From Methanosarcina vacuolata Z-761 (GTDB lineage: Archaea; Halobacteriota; Methanosarcinia; Methanosarcinales; Methanosarcinaceae), in the NCBI RefSeq assembly GCF_000969905.1, contig NZ_CP009520.1, positions 1,240,001 through 1,304,000 of the forward strand: a stretch of DNA of 64,000 nucleotides, read 5' to 3'. The notes under the pieces are model-generated. The model had not been told where the DNA came from, ran no database searches, and saw nothing but the letters and a program-made list of their open reading frames with translations. Both the position numbers and the translations under genes were made by a program. Position 1 is the first letter of the stretch. Every line of letters starts with the position of its first letter. Shown one piece after another: positions 35,899 through 45,175 of this stretch.

Positions 35899-36134
35899 TT
35901 TGATTGTTCGTCGTTTGATTGATATTATTCCAGTATACTCGAAATACAGCTTCTAGCTATTCTTTCTGTTAAACGTGATACTTTTTTAAGAAACTTATAA
36001 TCTGACATTTAAACTGAATCGTGAGCCATGTTGCAGGTAACGTAAGGAAAGCGTCAATAAGGTATTGCTGGGTGATCAAAGTTTTGAGTTAGTCTCGTTA
36101 TCTGGGCTCTACTTCACTGTTTTTAAACTCTATT

Positions 36135-36239
36135 GAGACCTCCTGATCAGTTAATGAGATATCGTGGTCAGTTAATGAGACCTCCTGATCAGTTAATGAG
36201 ACCTCCTGATCAGTTAATGAGACCTCCTGGTTAGCTAAC
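36135..36239. repeat. 21-bp tandem repeat, five copies
   Basis: Unit GAGACCTCCTGATCAGTTAAT at 36135, 36156, 36177, 36198 and 36219. The second and fifth copies have several substitutions. Intergenic. Confidence 0.9.
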
Positions 36240-36577
36240 GTGGATGGATCTATACACCAGATTCAAAATACGTTTCCAGAGAATATTGAATTACAAACTC
36301 AAATTTCATAAAGAAGTCAGCTGAAATTTAAGTTCTTAAAAATCAGCCGGATCAAAAAGGACAGAAACTCTTACGTTTACTGAACAAAAGTTGAAAATAT
36401 TTATGGTGGCGGGAAACATGGAAGAAACTTGGAAAACCCGCCACATTCTCCTATGGAAGAAGGTTCCGCCACATTCTTCTAGGGAGGAAGGTTTGAAATA
36501 TTTTGTAGTGTTGATCCCGATTATTCACCACAATAACCTTCAGTTTTCAGTCTTCATTAGACATAATAACGATTCTG

Positions 36578-36634
36578 GTACATTATTCGAAGATTAGTAC
36601 AATTGTCGAACATTAGTACAATCTTCGAATAATC
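36578..36634. promoter_or_regulatory. Three 19-bp direct repeats upstream of the S-layer gene
   Basis: Units begin GTACATTATTCGAA (36578), GTACAATTGTCGAA (36597) and GTACAATCTTCGAA (36616), exactly 19 bp apart, i.e. about two helical turns, so all would face the same side of the DNA. GATTCTG precedes and AATCAAATT follows, as at 34360. They end 290 bp before the S-layer ATG. Confidence 0.55.
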
Positions 36635-36924
36635 AAATTTTTATGTAGTCGACGAGTTCAATCTCAAAATTGCGTAGGAGCATATCGAAAATATGCCATG
36701 TTTCCAGATAATGCATAAATTCCGGACCAAAAAAGATTTATAAGACTCGATTTTATAAAACGCTGTAAACCAATTTTCGGGATGAGGAGAAACGAAACAA
36801 TCTTCGACAATAGACGTGATATGTAGCTCTAATTGGTGAAGAGTGGTAAACCCCCTTAAATTATTGATCCCGATAATTCTTCTTACATATAATAGATCTT
36901 AACAAATATGGAGGAAACAACAAA

Positions 36925-38970
36925 ATGAAGAGATTTGTAGCCAGTGCACTGGCAGCTCTCATGCTTCTGACTGTATTTGCATCCGCCGCAATGGCTGATG
37001 ATAATACAACCTCAGCAGCGAGTACAGTTGAGATCCGCGGCCCTGTGTACAATGGCTCAAGTTTAACCGATATCCTTGCAAATAATGCATATGGTAACGG
37101 TACAATTACAATGGATGCTAACAAATTTGCAGCATTCTATTACGACATTGACAACAACGTGACAACCGAGTCTCTTACCATTAAGAACGTTGCTGGCACT
37201 TCTGGCAGGACTATCGGAGATAACGGTTTAGTATACAAGACAACAATCGGAAACGCCGAATACGAGAATAAAGATGTCGACTGGGGCAACTACAGTGTGA
37301 TTGGCTTCTTTGCAGACAAATATATCCCACTGAAGTCCAACGCTGCTGACAAGCTTGCCAAACTCGTACTCGACAGTGACGACAAGTATACTCTCAAGAC
37401 CGGAGACTCCCTTGACCTCGGTGACGGGTACTCTCTCCAGGCCAAGCAGGTCGATGTTGACGGAAATAAAGTCTGGCTTGAATTCGACAAAGACGGAGCA
37501 TACGTCGATGACGAGATAGTCTCAACTGACTCTGGCGATCATACCTGGACTTGCAAAGTTGACGACGTTCAGGGCGAAGACGATGTTCCTGTCCTGAAGG
37601 TACATGTCAACCAGGTCTTCCAGGGCGCAGTCGACAGCATTGCACAGATTGATGCTATCTGGCTCATTGACTACGCAAACGCAATAAAGATCAACTCTGA
37701 CGATGAATTCGGCAAACTCAACGATGTTTCCATCAACGGCCCAACCATTACCATCAGCAATGATGATACGTTCAGCCTGACTAAAGACTCTGATCAGGAA
37801 ATCGGGCAAGGGTTATACTTCAAGGTTGCTGACTCCAATGATCTCAGGTTCTATGCCTACAAGCAGCAAACAACTTCTGGAACCTATGATGTAAGAGGAA
37901 CCGTTGTTTCCGGCACACAGTCTTACACCTGGACTTCAGACAACTTTGCTGGATTCTTCTACGACCTGAAGAAGAACGTTGGAACCGAAACTCTGAGTGT
38001 TTCTGGCGTTAACGGAAGAACTATTCCTAAAAACGGCCTCAACTACAGCACCACTGTAAGCAAGGTTGATTATAATGCCGATGATGTATTCAACGGAACG
38101 TACCCAGTTCTCGGCTTCTTTGCGCAGAAGTATGTCCCACTGAAATCCACCGACGCCAGCAAGCTTGCCAAACTCGTTCTTGACAGTGACGACAAGTACA
38201 CTCTCAAGACCGGCGAAACACTCGACCTCGGCGATGGGTACTCTCTCCAGGCCAAGCAGGTAGATGTTGACGGAAACAAAGTCTGGCTCGAGCTCGACAA
38301 AGACGGAGAATACGTCGATGACGAGATTGTCTCAACTGACTCCGGTGATCATATCTGGACTTGTGAAGTTGACGACGTTCAGGGAGAAGACAATGTTCCT
38401 GTCTTGAAGGTACATGTCAACCAGGTATTCCAGGGCGCAGTCGACAGCATTGCACAGATCGATGGCCTCTGGCTCATTGACTACGCAAACGCAATAAAGA
38501 TCAACACTGACGACGAATTCGGCAAACTCAACGATGTTTCCATCAACGGTCCAACCATTACCATCAGCAATGATGATACATTCAGTCTGACTAAAGACTC
38601 TAACCAGGAAATCGGAGAGGGAATGTACTTCAAGGTCGCCGACTCCAATGTACTCAGATACTACCCATATGTTGAGGAGACCATTGGTAACGGAACGGCT
38701 ACAACCACTCTGGGTAACACAACCAGCATCGATAACACAACAGTTACCGATAACATGAGTGTTACTTCAACTCCAGTTGTGAACAGCACTGAAGAAACTC
38801 AAGATGTAAACGCGAGCACTCCTACAAACATGGAGACTCCAACAACTCCAGATACATCAGCTGCTGCAAACAACACCACTGAAACACAGAACAAATCTCC
38901 TGGCTTTGGGGTTATCCCAGCAGTCTTCGGACTTCTGTTAGTCTTCTACATCGTCAGGAAGAACAGGTAA
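36925..38970 (+). CDS. slmA: Major S-layer protein
   Basis: 681 residues closely matching the Methanosarcina main S-layer protein layout: signal peptide MKRFVASALAALMLLTVFAS (cut after AMA, about residue 24), two tandem S-layer domains (about 35-310 and 315-590) that share long identical stretches such as KLAKLVLDSDDKYTLKTG and GYSLQAKQVDVDGNKVWLE, a Thr/Ser/Asn-rich tether (about 595-655) with many N-glycosylation sites, and a C-terminal membrane anchor beginning PGFGVIPAVFG and ending in basic RKNR. GGAGG lies 10 bp before the ATG. Codon use is strongly biased (GAC, AAC, CTC), as expected for a very highly expressed gene. It forms the porous protein sheet around the cell. Confidence 0.95.
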   Translation: MKRFVASALAALMLLTVFASAAMADDNTTSAASTVEIRGPVYNGSSLTDILANNAYGNGTITMDANKFAAFYYDIDNNVTTESLTIKNVAGTSGRTIGDNGLVYKTTIGNAEYENKDVDWGNYSVIGFFADKYIPLKSNAADKLAKLVLDSDDKYTLKTGDSLDLGDGYSLQAKQVDVDGNKVWLEFDKDGAYVDDEIVSTDSGDHTWTCKVDDVQGEDDVPVLKVHVNQVFQGAVDSIAQIDAIWLIDYANAIKINSDDEFGKLNDVSINGPTITISNDDTFSLTKDSDQEIGQGLYFKVADSNDLRFYAYKQQTTSGTYDVRGTVVSGTQSYTWTSDNFAGFFYDLKKNVGTETLSVSGVNGRTIPKNGLNYSTTVSKVDYNADDVFNGTYPVLGFFAQKYVPLKSTDASKLAKLVLDSDDKYTLKTGETLDLGDGYSLQAKQVDVDGNKVWLELDKDGEYVDDEIVSTDSGDHIWTCEVDDVQGEDNVPVLKVHVNQVFQGAVDSIAQIDGLWLIDYANAIKINTDDEFGKLNDVSINGPTITISNDDTFSLTKDSNQEIGEGMYFKVADSNVLRYYPYVEETIGNGTATTTLGNTTSIDNTTVTDNMSVTSTPVVNSTEETQDVNASTPTNMETPTTPDTSAAANNTTETQNKSPGFGVIPAVFGLLLVFYIVRKNR

Positions 38971-38981
38971 ATTCTCTGAGT

Positions 38982-39010
38982 GAAGGATTTTCTTAATCCT
39001 TCTTTTTTTT
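38982..39010 (+). terminator. Terminator of the S-layer gene
   Basis: GAAGGATT - TTCTT - AATCCTTC, a perfect 8-bp stem, followed by eight T residues, 12 bp after the slmA stop. This is the clearest intrinsic-type terminator in the window. Confidence 0.8.
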
Positions 39011-39203
39011 AATTTTTTTACTAAAATCCCAATTAATTGTTGTGTATCTAAATTCCGCATTTTTAGGCGATAAATGTCTCCTGATATCGGTATCTGCGCT
39101 TAAATTTAAGCATATACCCATGCCGCAAAATTCTAAAATCGTGATCAATTAACCTCACAGAGTTTCATTACTCACATGTGCGCTTAATATTTGGGAACCA
39201 GGA

Positions 39204-39435
39204 TTGTATCCTGAAATAATTTCGCAGATTTAAAACGTTTGAAAGTCCAATACACGATACAACAGTAGGCGCCGCAAAAGGTTAAACACTGGTAAATTCT
39301 ATTCCATTCTGGTACTGTGGAATGATCGTGTAAAAGAAACAGGTTCGAAGTTGAAGTAAAATAGTGGGTCGCCTGCATACAATATACAACTGTAATAAAG
39401 AAACTAAAAAACAAAATCGTTTTGGGATAAAACGG
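39204..39435. repeat. Inverted repeat flanking the lipid/glycan module, left arm
   Basis: Aligns in reverse orientation with 42848-43216: shared landmarks are TTGTATCCTGAAAT-ATTTCGCAG, ATACAACAG-AGGCG, TTCCATT-TG-TACT, GAATGATC-TGTAAAA and TTCGAAGTTGAA, ending in TTTTGGGATAAAAC. Divergence is moderate, with an extra segment in the right arm. Confidence 0.65.
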
Positions 39436-39438
39436 GAA

Positions 39439-39540
39439 TTGACAGAGAAGTGAATAAATTACTCATAAAAATAAATCGTACTGGCCAACATGACAGAGAA
39501 GTGAATAAATTACTCATAGAAATAAGCCGTACTGGCCAAC
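39439..39540. repeat. 51-bp direct duplication
   Basis: TGACAGAGAAGTGAATAAAT starts at 39439 and again at 39490; the two units differ at about three positions. Intergenic. Confidence 0.85.
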
Positions 39541-39706
39541 AAATACAATCATATTAAAAAAGATGAAAGTGTAGCTTTTTTCTCCACAATTAATATATAG
39601 TTGTTTTATTCTATGTAAAAAACCTAATGAACCGAATAACAGTGAGAGATATTTCATAATTATCTGTTTTTAGATTAATGTATTCAAACATTGAGGCGCA
39701 CATTAA

Positions 39707-40537
39707 ATGACATTCTTAAATCACTTAGACTTTATGATAATGCTGTCTCTTATATTTTCAGTACCTGCAGGCTATTATATTTTTGTGCCGGAACCTCTTC
39801 GGCCCAAATATTATTATAGAAACCTTGGGTCGTCTGGAATTTCAGATATTCTACCTTATGTAGCTTCGGCGACACTCATCTTTATACTTATGGATTCACA
39901 AAGAGAAATTTCAAACTTCCTGGGTCTCAGTCCCTCTCTTAATTATGATAGATATATGTTGATGCTGGAAGGTACTAAAGTGAGTATTTTCCAGAGCCTG
40001 GCCAATCCAACACTGACATACTTTTGCGGAGCAGTTTATCTGGTCGGATTTCCGTTCCTTCTAATCTTTACATTTATATTATTCCTGTTTAGCCAGGATG
40101 ATGAGACTCTTAAAGAATATGTAATTTCTTTCACGCTTATATATTTGATAGCTTACGTTTTTTACATATTTTTCCCAGTAGATGTGACAGGGCATGTGTT
40201 GCCAGGAATGGTTCCTTTGCTATATCAATTGAATCCGGCCATCCTGGGGATAGTAACTATCTGTAGTCCCGGTCTTAACAATTGCTTCCCAAGCCTGCAT
40301 GCTGCACTCTCGGTAATGGCAACGATGTTTATACTTTTCAAGACCGATCTCAGGCGTTACAAGGTTTTTGCGGTAGTAACAACCATTTTCATCCTTTTTT
40401 CAATACTGTATCTTGGCATACACTGGATCACGGATATGATTGGCGGAATTCTACTCGCTTTTATTTCTTATTTCTTAGCTATTCGAGTTTTTAAAAAGAG
40501 GTTCAAGGATGAAAGTACTCATTTTTATATGCGGTGA
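39707..40537 (+). CDS. PAP2-superfamily membrane phosphatase/transferase
   Basis: 276 residues, six or seven transmembrane helices. The PAP2 catalytic motifs are present: C-F-P-S-L-H (193-198, with His 198 of the PSLHA motif) and LGIHWITDMIGG with H239 and D243. The long first half and Aur1/inositol-phosphotransferase-like layout suggest it acts on a polar lipid head group or a polyprenyl phosphate rather than being a simple phosphatase. Its end overlaps the next gene by 29 bp, so it is co-translated with the glycosyltransferase. It likely works in synthesis of a surface glycolipid or recycling of a lipid carrier. Confidence 0.85.
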   Translation: MTFLNHLDFMIMLSLIFSVPAGYYIFVPEPLRPKYYYRNLGSSGISDILPYVASATLIFILMDSQREISNFLGLSPSLNYDRYMLMLEGTKVSIFQSLANPTLTYFCGAVYLVGFPFLLIFTFILFLFSQDDETLKEYVISFTLIYLIAYVFYIFFPVDVTGHVLPGMVPLLYQLNPAILGIVTICSPGLNNCFPSLHAALSVMATMFILFKTDLRRYKVFAVVTTIFILFSILYLGIHWITDMIGGILLAFISYFLAIRVFKKRFKDESTHFYMR

Positions 40538-41651
40538 AGGGTTAGGTCATACCAGCCGCTGTATCGCATTGGGCCGGGAGTTGTTAGCTGCAGGCCATGA
40601 AGTTTACTTAGGAGCATATGGTTATTCAAAGGAGTTTATCGAGAGAAAAGGATACAAGGCCGTTGAAATACCCCCGGAAATAAAACTTGTAGGTGAGTCC
40701 GGTTCTCTGAACCTGAAAAGATCAATTATATCCACCCTGAAAAACGGGAGTGTTTTTGCCATTTTCAAGGTCCTGAGCTTATTAAAAGAAAAGAAACCTG
40801 ATATTGTGGTTTCAGATAGTTATTTTACAGGAGTAGTTGCCTCTAAAGTCAGCGGAATTCCTGTTTACCTCATAGTTAATCAGTCAAACATGGAAACTTT
40901 CTTTAAAAATGGGGGCATTGCCCTAAGAACTCTGGGCGGAATAATTAAACAGTTTTATAGCTACATTTTCAGAAGAGTTGACAGGATAGTAATTCCGGAT
41001 TTCCCAATGCCTTATACCGTATGCCGGCTAAATCTTGCTTTTGAAGAAAAGGTTTCCAAAAATCTGTTTTTCAGTGGCCCTCTGATCCTTGAAAAATTTA
41101 GCGATGTGAAAGCTGAAGTCTTGCAAAAACCCCATGTATTATCTTTAATCGGGGGATTTGGATATCGAGAGCCCATATTCAGAAAGGTTATCGAAGTTGC
41201 AAAACTTGACAAAAGCATAAATTACACTCTCCTTTCGGGACCGAGCCTGAATCCTGATGTTTTCTCAAACCTTCCAGAAAATGTTACAATTAAGCGTTTT
41301 ATTAATGATCAGTTCCCTTATCTCAAGGCTTCTGATCTTGTGATTGCCCCGGGAGGACATAGCACTATAATGGAAGCTCTTACTTTCGGGGTTCCAGTAC
41401 TTTCGTTTCCGGATATGAACCATAGTGAGCAGGAAAGTAATGCTGCTGTGATTGGCCTTGAAGGTTATGGCAAATGTTTGGATTACAGCGCATCTCCAGA
41501 AGAGATCCTTCGGTCGATAAAAGAGCTTTTAAAAGATGAAAAGATCCACCAGAAGGTTGAAATTATGAAACAACTATCTAAAGAACTCGATCCTACTGCA
41601 ACGTTCAAAGAACTCCTTGAATCAAACAGTAAGATAAGTCAAAAAGTATAA
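40509..41651 (+). CDS. GT28/MurG-like glycosyltransferase
   Basis: 380 residues with the GT-B fold. The N-terminus has ICGEGLGHTSRCIALGREL, the glycine-rich acceptor loop typical of MurG/MGDG-synthase-like enzymes. The C-terminal domain has VLSLIGGFG, then IAPGGHSTIMEALTFGVPVL, the nucleotide-sugar binding signature with the conserved GG-H/S-T and E. It probably transfers a sugar to a lipid. The start is inside the PAP2 gene. Together with the PAP2 and flippase-like proteins it forms a lipid-linked glycan module. No signal peptide; membrane-associated at the cytoplasmic face. Confidence 0.85.
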   Translation: MKVLIFICGEGLGHTSRCIALGRELLAAGHEVYLGAYGYSKEFIERKGYKAVEIPPEIKLVGESGSLNLKRSIISTLKNGSVFAIFKVLSLLKEKKPDIVVSDSYFTGVVASKVSGIPVYLIVNQSNMETFFKNGGIALRTLGGIIKQFYSYIFRRVDRIVIPDFPMPYTVCRLNLAFEEKVSKNLFFSGPLILEKFSDVKAEVLQKPHVLSLIGGFGYREPIFRKVIEVAKLDKSINYTLLSGPSLNPDVFSNLPENVTIKRFINDQFPYLKASDLVIAPGGHSTIMEALTFGVPVLSFPDMNHSEQESNAAVIGLEGYGKCLDYSASPEEILRSIKELLKDEKIHQKVEIMKQLSKELDPTATFKELLESNSKISQKV

Positions 41652-41666
41652 TTAGGGTGTTGTAGT

Positions 41667-41771
41667 GGACTATTGCAGTTGAATAATAGACTATTGCAGT
41701 TGAATAATAGACTATTGCAGTTGAATAATGGACTGTTGCAGTTGAATAGTGGACTATTGCAGTTGAATAAT
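41667..41771. repeat. 21-bp tandem repeat, five copies
   Basis: Unit GGACTATTGCAGTTGAATAAT at 41667, 41688, 41709, 41730 and 41751, with few substitutions. It fills most of the 135-bp gap between the glycosyltransferase and the flippase-like gene. Confidence 0.9.
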
Positions 41772-41786
41772 TCTGAATAAGGTCTA

Positions 41787-42848
41787 ATGGATTGTGTTTT
41801 CATGAAAAATCACACAAAGTGGATAACAAGCTCAATTTTGATCAGTATAATTTCAATAGTGTTTGTTCTCATCTTTACTCTTGATAAGACAACAATTGAA
41901 GTTGTCAGGGAGATCAAGCCCGGATATGTAATAGCTGCGCTTGTTATCCACCTGTTTTCTTTTTTTATCTGGGGACTGCGCATAAAATCAATGGCATCTG
42001 CACTGGGGCATGAAATAGATCTTAAAACTTCTATAGAAATGGTAATTTCCGGTACTTTTGTTGCAGCGCTTACGCCTTCTTCAATAGGTGGAGAACCTTT
42101 GAGAATTCATCTCCTGAAACAGAGAAATATGCCGGTTGGACAGGCTACTGCAGTTATTCTGGGAGAACGTGTACTGGACGCTCTATTGATCCTGTTAGCT
42201 GTGCCTTTTTCGCTGTATTTTCTCCGTGGTGTACTGTCAGATCCCAGAACGGATACTGTGATTATACTAGGAGAAGTCCTTTCAATAATTGTCTTTGCCC
42301 TCATGATATATGCAACCATGAAACCTCGCTTTATTAAGCTCGTAATAAATTGCCTTATGAAATGGATTGGACGTTTTAGTGGTAAGAAAATAGGAGACAA
42401 ACTGCAGAAATTATCAGGATCGATTGACAGGGAAATTGACGAATTTCATTCAAGCATAAATGTCTTTCTAACAGAAGGGCGTAAAGGCCTGTATTATGGG
42501 CTGATATTCACAGTCATATACTGGATAGTGGAGTTTTCCTCGCTCCCGGTAACTCTTATGGGCCTTAATCAGGCTCCTTCAGTCCTCATTTCTTTCGCAG
42601 TACAGGTTCTGCTCATGATTATCATAGTCATGCCTTTGACCCCAGGTGCAAGTGGTGTGGCAGAACTTGCTGCAATTTCCCTCTTTTCAATCTTTGTGCC
42701 AGCAAGTATTCTTGGAATTACAGTGGCAGCATGGAGAGCTTTTACATTTTATACGAATATTATTGCCGGAGGATTTGTGAGTTTTAAGTTGCTTAAAGAC
42801 ACGGATCTGGTGAAAAAGTACTTAAACCAATCCCAAAGTGAAACTTAA
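41787..42848 (+). CDS. Flippase-like membrane protein (lysylphosphatidylglycerol synthase TM family)
   Basis: 353 residues, about eight transmembrane helices. The conserved pattern of the LPG_synthase_TM/AglD-type family is visible: LTPSSIGGEPLRIHLLKQ with the conserved Gly-Gly-Glu, ILGERVLDALLILL, and near the end IIVMPLTPGASGVAELAAIS. Such proteins are associated with transfer or flipping of lipid-linked sugars. Start at 41787; an ATG five codons later (41802) is equally possible. The gap to the glycosyltransferase is filled by a tandem repeat, but the order suggests common function. Confidence 0.85.
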   Translation: MDCVFMKNHTKWITSSILISIISIVFVLIFTLDKTTIEVVREIKPGYVIAALVIHLFSFFIWGLRIKSMASALGHEIDLKTSIEMVISGTFVAALTPSSIGGEPLRIHLLKQRNMPVGQATAVILGERVLDALLILLAVPFSLYFLRGVLSDPRTDTVIILGEVLSIIVFALMIYATMKPRFIKLVINCLMKWIGRFSGKKIGDKLQKLSGSIDREIDEFHSSINVFLTEGRKGLYYGLIFTVIYWIVEFSSLPVTLMGLNQAPSVLISFAVQVLLMIIIVMPLTPGASGVAELAAISLFSIFVPASILGITVAAWRAFTFYTNIIAGGFVSFKLLKDTDLVKKYLNQSQSET

Positions 42849-43216
42849 TGTTTTATCCCAAAATTGTTTCGCGGTTTTAATTTCTTTTATTGCAGTTATA
42901 TATCGAGCCGATCCCAAAACTCAAAATTGCTTCTCTGAATATTGTATTCTGGATTATCAATAGAGCTTATGATTCTGAAAAATAATCCTGAAACACTTAC
43001 TGATGTGGAAATAATATTGGTTTTGGGACGAGCTCATCTTGTACAAATGACTCACCATTTTATTCAACTTCGAATTTGGTTCATTTTACATGATCATTCT
43101 ATAGTATCAAAATGGAATTGGAATTAACTCAAGTTTAATTTTTTGAGTCGCCTGCTGTTGTATTGTATATTAACTTTCAAGTAGTCTTGAATCTGCGAAA
43201 TCATTTCAGGATACAA
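42848..43216. repeat. Inverted repeat flanking the lipid/glycan module, right arm; non-coding
   Basis: Reverse-complement counterpart of 39204-39435, with about 140 extra bases (near 42900-43040). No gene was recognised in this gap. Transcripts from either side could form a hairpin, and recombination between arms would invert the three-gene module. Confidence 0.65.
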
Positions 43217-44504
43217 CGAAGAATTTACAATACAATATACTATATATTATTGCCATTAGTCGTAACCTGATGGTTGTAGTAAGTGGAATAGAGCCTAATT
43301 CCATTGGTTTTACAGCCTTGCATGTCCACGTTGAGCCCGTCCAGGTCCAGCCTGAAGAAGTCTGATGAGTTTCAGGATCTCTAAAATCGGCATTAGAACT
43401 ACTTGTTTGATACACATCCCCGTTTTCATTATTGTAAAAAGAATTGTTAGTTACAGAAAGGTTTGCTCCTGCAAGATCAGCAATCGCATATCCTGTTCCC
43501 GTCTGAGAAATTGCAGCATGTTGAATTGTATTTGTAAAAACATTATCTTTTATTACTGTACCTTGCCCTCCATCTTGATTTCTAAAGGCGTTATTTTTCA
43601 CCCCATCAAAAACATTGTCATAAATCTGAGTGCCCTTGAACCCATCATTGACTATGCCTCCTGTAGATGGAATATTATAACTCTGTCCTGTTTCATAGAA
43701 TAAATTGTGATGGATCAGAATCTCTTGAGTGTTTGAGACTCCTGCATCATAGGCAACTAACCAGACACCTTTTCCCCATGTTCTATTAAGGACATTATTA
43801 TAGATCTCCACGTTACCTACAGTGCCGTTGGAATCTTCTATCTGGATGCCAGGATCACCCCCGCCAGCATCCAATTGTGCATCTATAACATTATCATGGA
43901 ATCTGACATTTGCAGAGTTCCAGATCCTGAGACCACTGTTTGTTCTTGTAGTTATTCGATTATTGAAGCATTCAATATACTGGCTCTCAATTCCAAAGAA
44001 GCCTTCATGTCCGAGTCTGTAAACAAGATTATTATAAAATTCAATATTTTTACTTCTTTTAATTCTCAGGCCATCTCCCAGACCATCGTGAAAAGTGCAG
44101 TTATAAACCTGTACATTATCACAATCGATCATATAGATGCAGTTATAATACCCTGCACCATGCGGAGTTTCGGAATTTCCGTTACTGTTCGCATTAATTT
44201 CTAAATTTTGAATTGTGATATTTTGAACACCATTTCCTGAGATTAATGGTTTCCATGCAGGCCATCCGGCGTTGTCTGGAATTGTGATTACAGTTCCGGG
44301 TTCACCTTCTAAAATAGTGTTAGATTGAAGAATTATTGAGTCTGTCAAAACATAAGTTCCAGCAGGAAGGTGAATTATACCTCCCTGCTGAAGCTCCTGG
44401 TTAATATCATTTTGGTTTGCTGCTCCAGCTATTCCAGGTGACAGTAACATAAATAGGATGGTAAATGAAATGATAGATAGAATAATAGCGGAAAATATTT
44501 TCAT
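43206..44504 (-). CDS. Secreted right-handed beta-helix protein, paralogue of the gene at 24446
   Basis: 432 residues: signal peptide (IFSAIILSIISFTILFMLL, cut near GIAGA), a short N-terminal part LPAGTYVLTDSIILQSNTIL, then beta-helix turns (NVQVYNCTFHDGLGDGLRI, NIEFYNNLVYRLGHEG). Long motifs are shared with the protein at 24446, for example RTNSGLRIWNS. The C-terminus is odd: after SGWTWTGSTWT it ends in KAVKPMELGSIPL..., whereas a shifted frame gives CKTNGIRLYSTYYN, closer to the paralogue's PNGSRINIGRY. A frameshift near 43310 is likely. AAGGA precedes the ATG. Function probably carbohydrate-related at the surface. Confidence 0.7.
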   Translation of the reverse strand: MKIFSAIILSIISFTILFMLLSPGIAGAANQNDINQELQQGGIIHLPAGTYVLTDSIILQSNTILEGEPGTVITIPDNAGWPAWKPLISGNGVQNITIQNLEINANSNGNSETPHGAGYYNCIYMIDCDNVQVYNCTFHDGLGDGLRIKRSKNIEFYNNLVYRLGHEGFFGIESQYIECFNNRITTRTNSGLRIWNSANVRFHDNVIDAQLDAGGGDPGIQIEDSNGTVGNVEIYNNVLNRTWGKGVWLVAYDAGVSNTQEILIHHNLFYETGQSYNIPSTGGIVNDGFKGTQIYDNVFDGVKNNAFRNQDGGQGTVIKDNVFTNTIQHAAISQTGTGYAIADLAGANLSVTNNSFYNNENGDVYQTSSSNADFRDPETHQTSSGWTWTGSTWTCKAVKPMELGSIPLTTTIRLRLMAIIYSILYCKFFVVS

Positions 44505-44731
44505 TTTTTAGGTCCTTAAGATATGCTGTGAGATGAGTAGACAAACCAACGATGTAATCCAACAACGAATTATCAACGAATTATCAACGAATTATAGTAG
44601 TGTTTAAGCAATTTAGTTATGGATCATTATAATTAAGAACGGGACTACAGATGAAGTATTGGCTATGTATTGATGTATCATAACTAAGTTGCCATGATAG
44701 TAGCTGCAAATTCTTGTAAATTCTTTAAACG

Positions 44732-44794
44732 ATTCCATTATGTTGATTGACAATTCCATTATGTTGATTGATAATTCCATTATGTTGATTGACA
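44732..44794. repeat. 21-bp tandem repeat, three copies
   Basis: Unit ATTCCATTATGTTGATTGACA at 44732, 44753 and 44774, followed by a degenerate fourth copy. Confidence 0.85.
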
Positions 44795-44873
44795 AATTCA
44801 TTATGATATTGATTAACAAAAAACTTGTCCCTAAACTCAAAATAGCGTCTCTTAATTTCCAAATTCCAAATGA

Positions 44874-45152
44874 TCAATCATTGGTTGTGCATGTTATTCG
44901 AAGAATATCATGTGCGTTTTGGGAAAGACTTGCTATAATCTGGTCAACGCTCTTACCTGAAGAGATTCCTGATAAGATCATTAACCATTCTTGCCAATTA
45001 TATCTTTCAGCATAAAGATTAAACATTTCAGGAGCGAGTATAGCATGAGCTTTATTACAACGGGAGCGCAGAGGGTCACGAATATAAGAGACAATAAAGA
45101 CTTTTTTTGCTAATAGACTGTCTTGCAGCACTATAATGAACGCAGCTATCAA
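44874..45152 (-). pseudogene. Possible fragment of an unknown gene
   Basis: The central part, APEMFNLYAERYNWQEWLMI then LSGISSGKSVDQIIASLSQN, has balanced composition like a real protein, unlike random AT-rich frames. I do not recognise the family, and no ribosome-binding site is evident before the first Met. It may be the tail of a decayed gene. Confidence 0.3.
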
Positions 45153-45175
45153 GAACCCTGAGTTTTACAAATTCC

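Larger units (their letters stand above)
35899..36924. other. 1-kb region upstream of the S-layer gene
   Basis: No gene recognised. It holds a 21-bp repeat array (36135-36239), a GC-rich inverted repeat GTGGCGGG/CCCGCCAC around 36403-36442, and the 19-bp direct repeats (36578-36634). The S-layer gene is likely transcribed with a long leader, as expected for a highly expressed methanogen gene. Confidence 0.6.
38971..39706. other. Intergenic region between the S-layer gene and the PAP2 gene
   Basis: Besides the terminator it contains one arm of an inverted repeat (39204-39435) and a 51-bp duplication (39439-39540). No gene recognised; open frames here are short and lack similarity. Confidence 0.6.
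44505..45175. other. Intergenic region with short repeats and a possible gene fragment
   Basis: It contains an 11-bp repeat (AACGAATTATC, three copies, 44564-44596), a 21-bp repeat (44732-44794), and a minus-strand frame at 44874-45152 described separately. Otherwise AT-rich. Confidence 0.6.

Noticed and set aside
36886-36895. CATATAATAG as the slmA TATA box
   Set aside because: It is so close to the start that transcription would begin after the ribosome-binding site; the true promoter should be further upstream.
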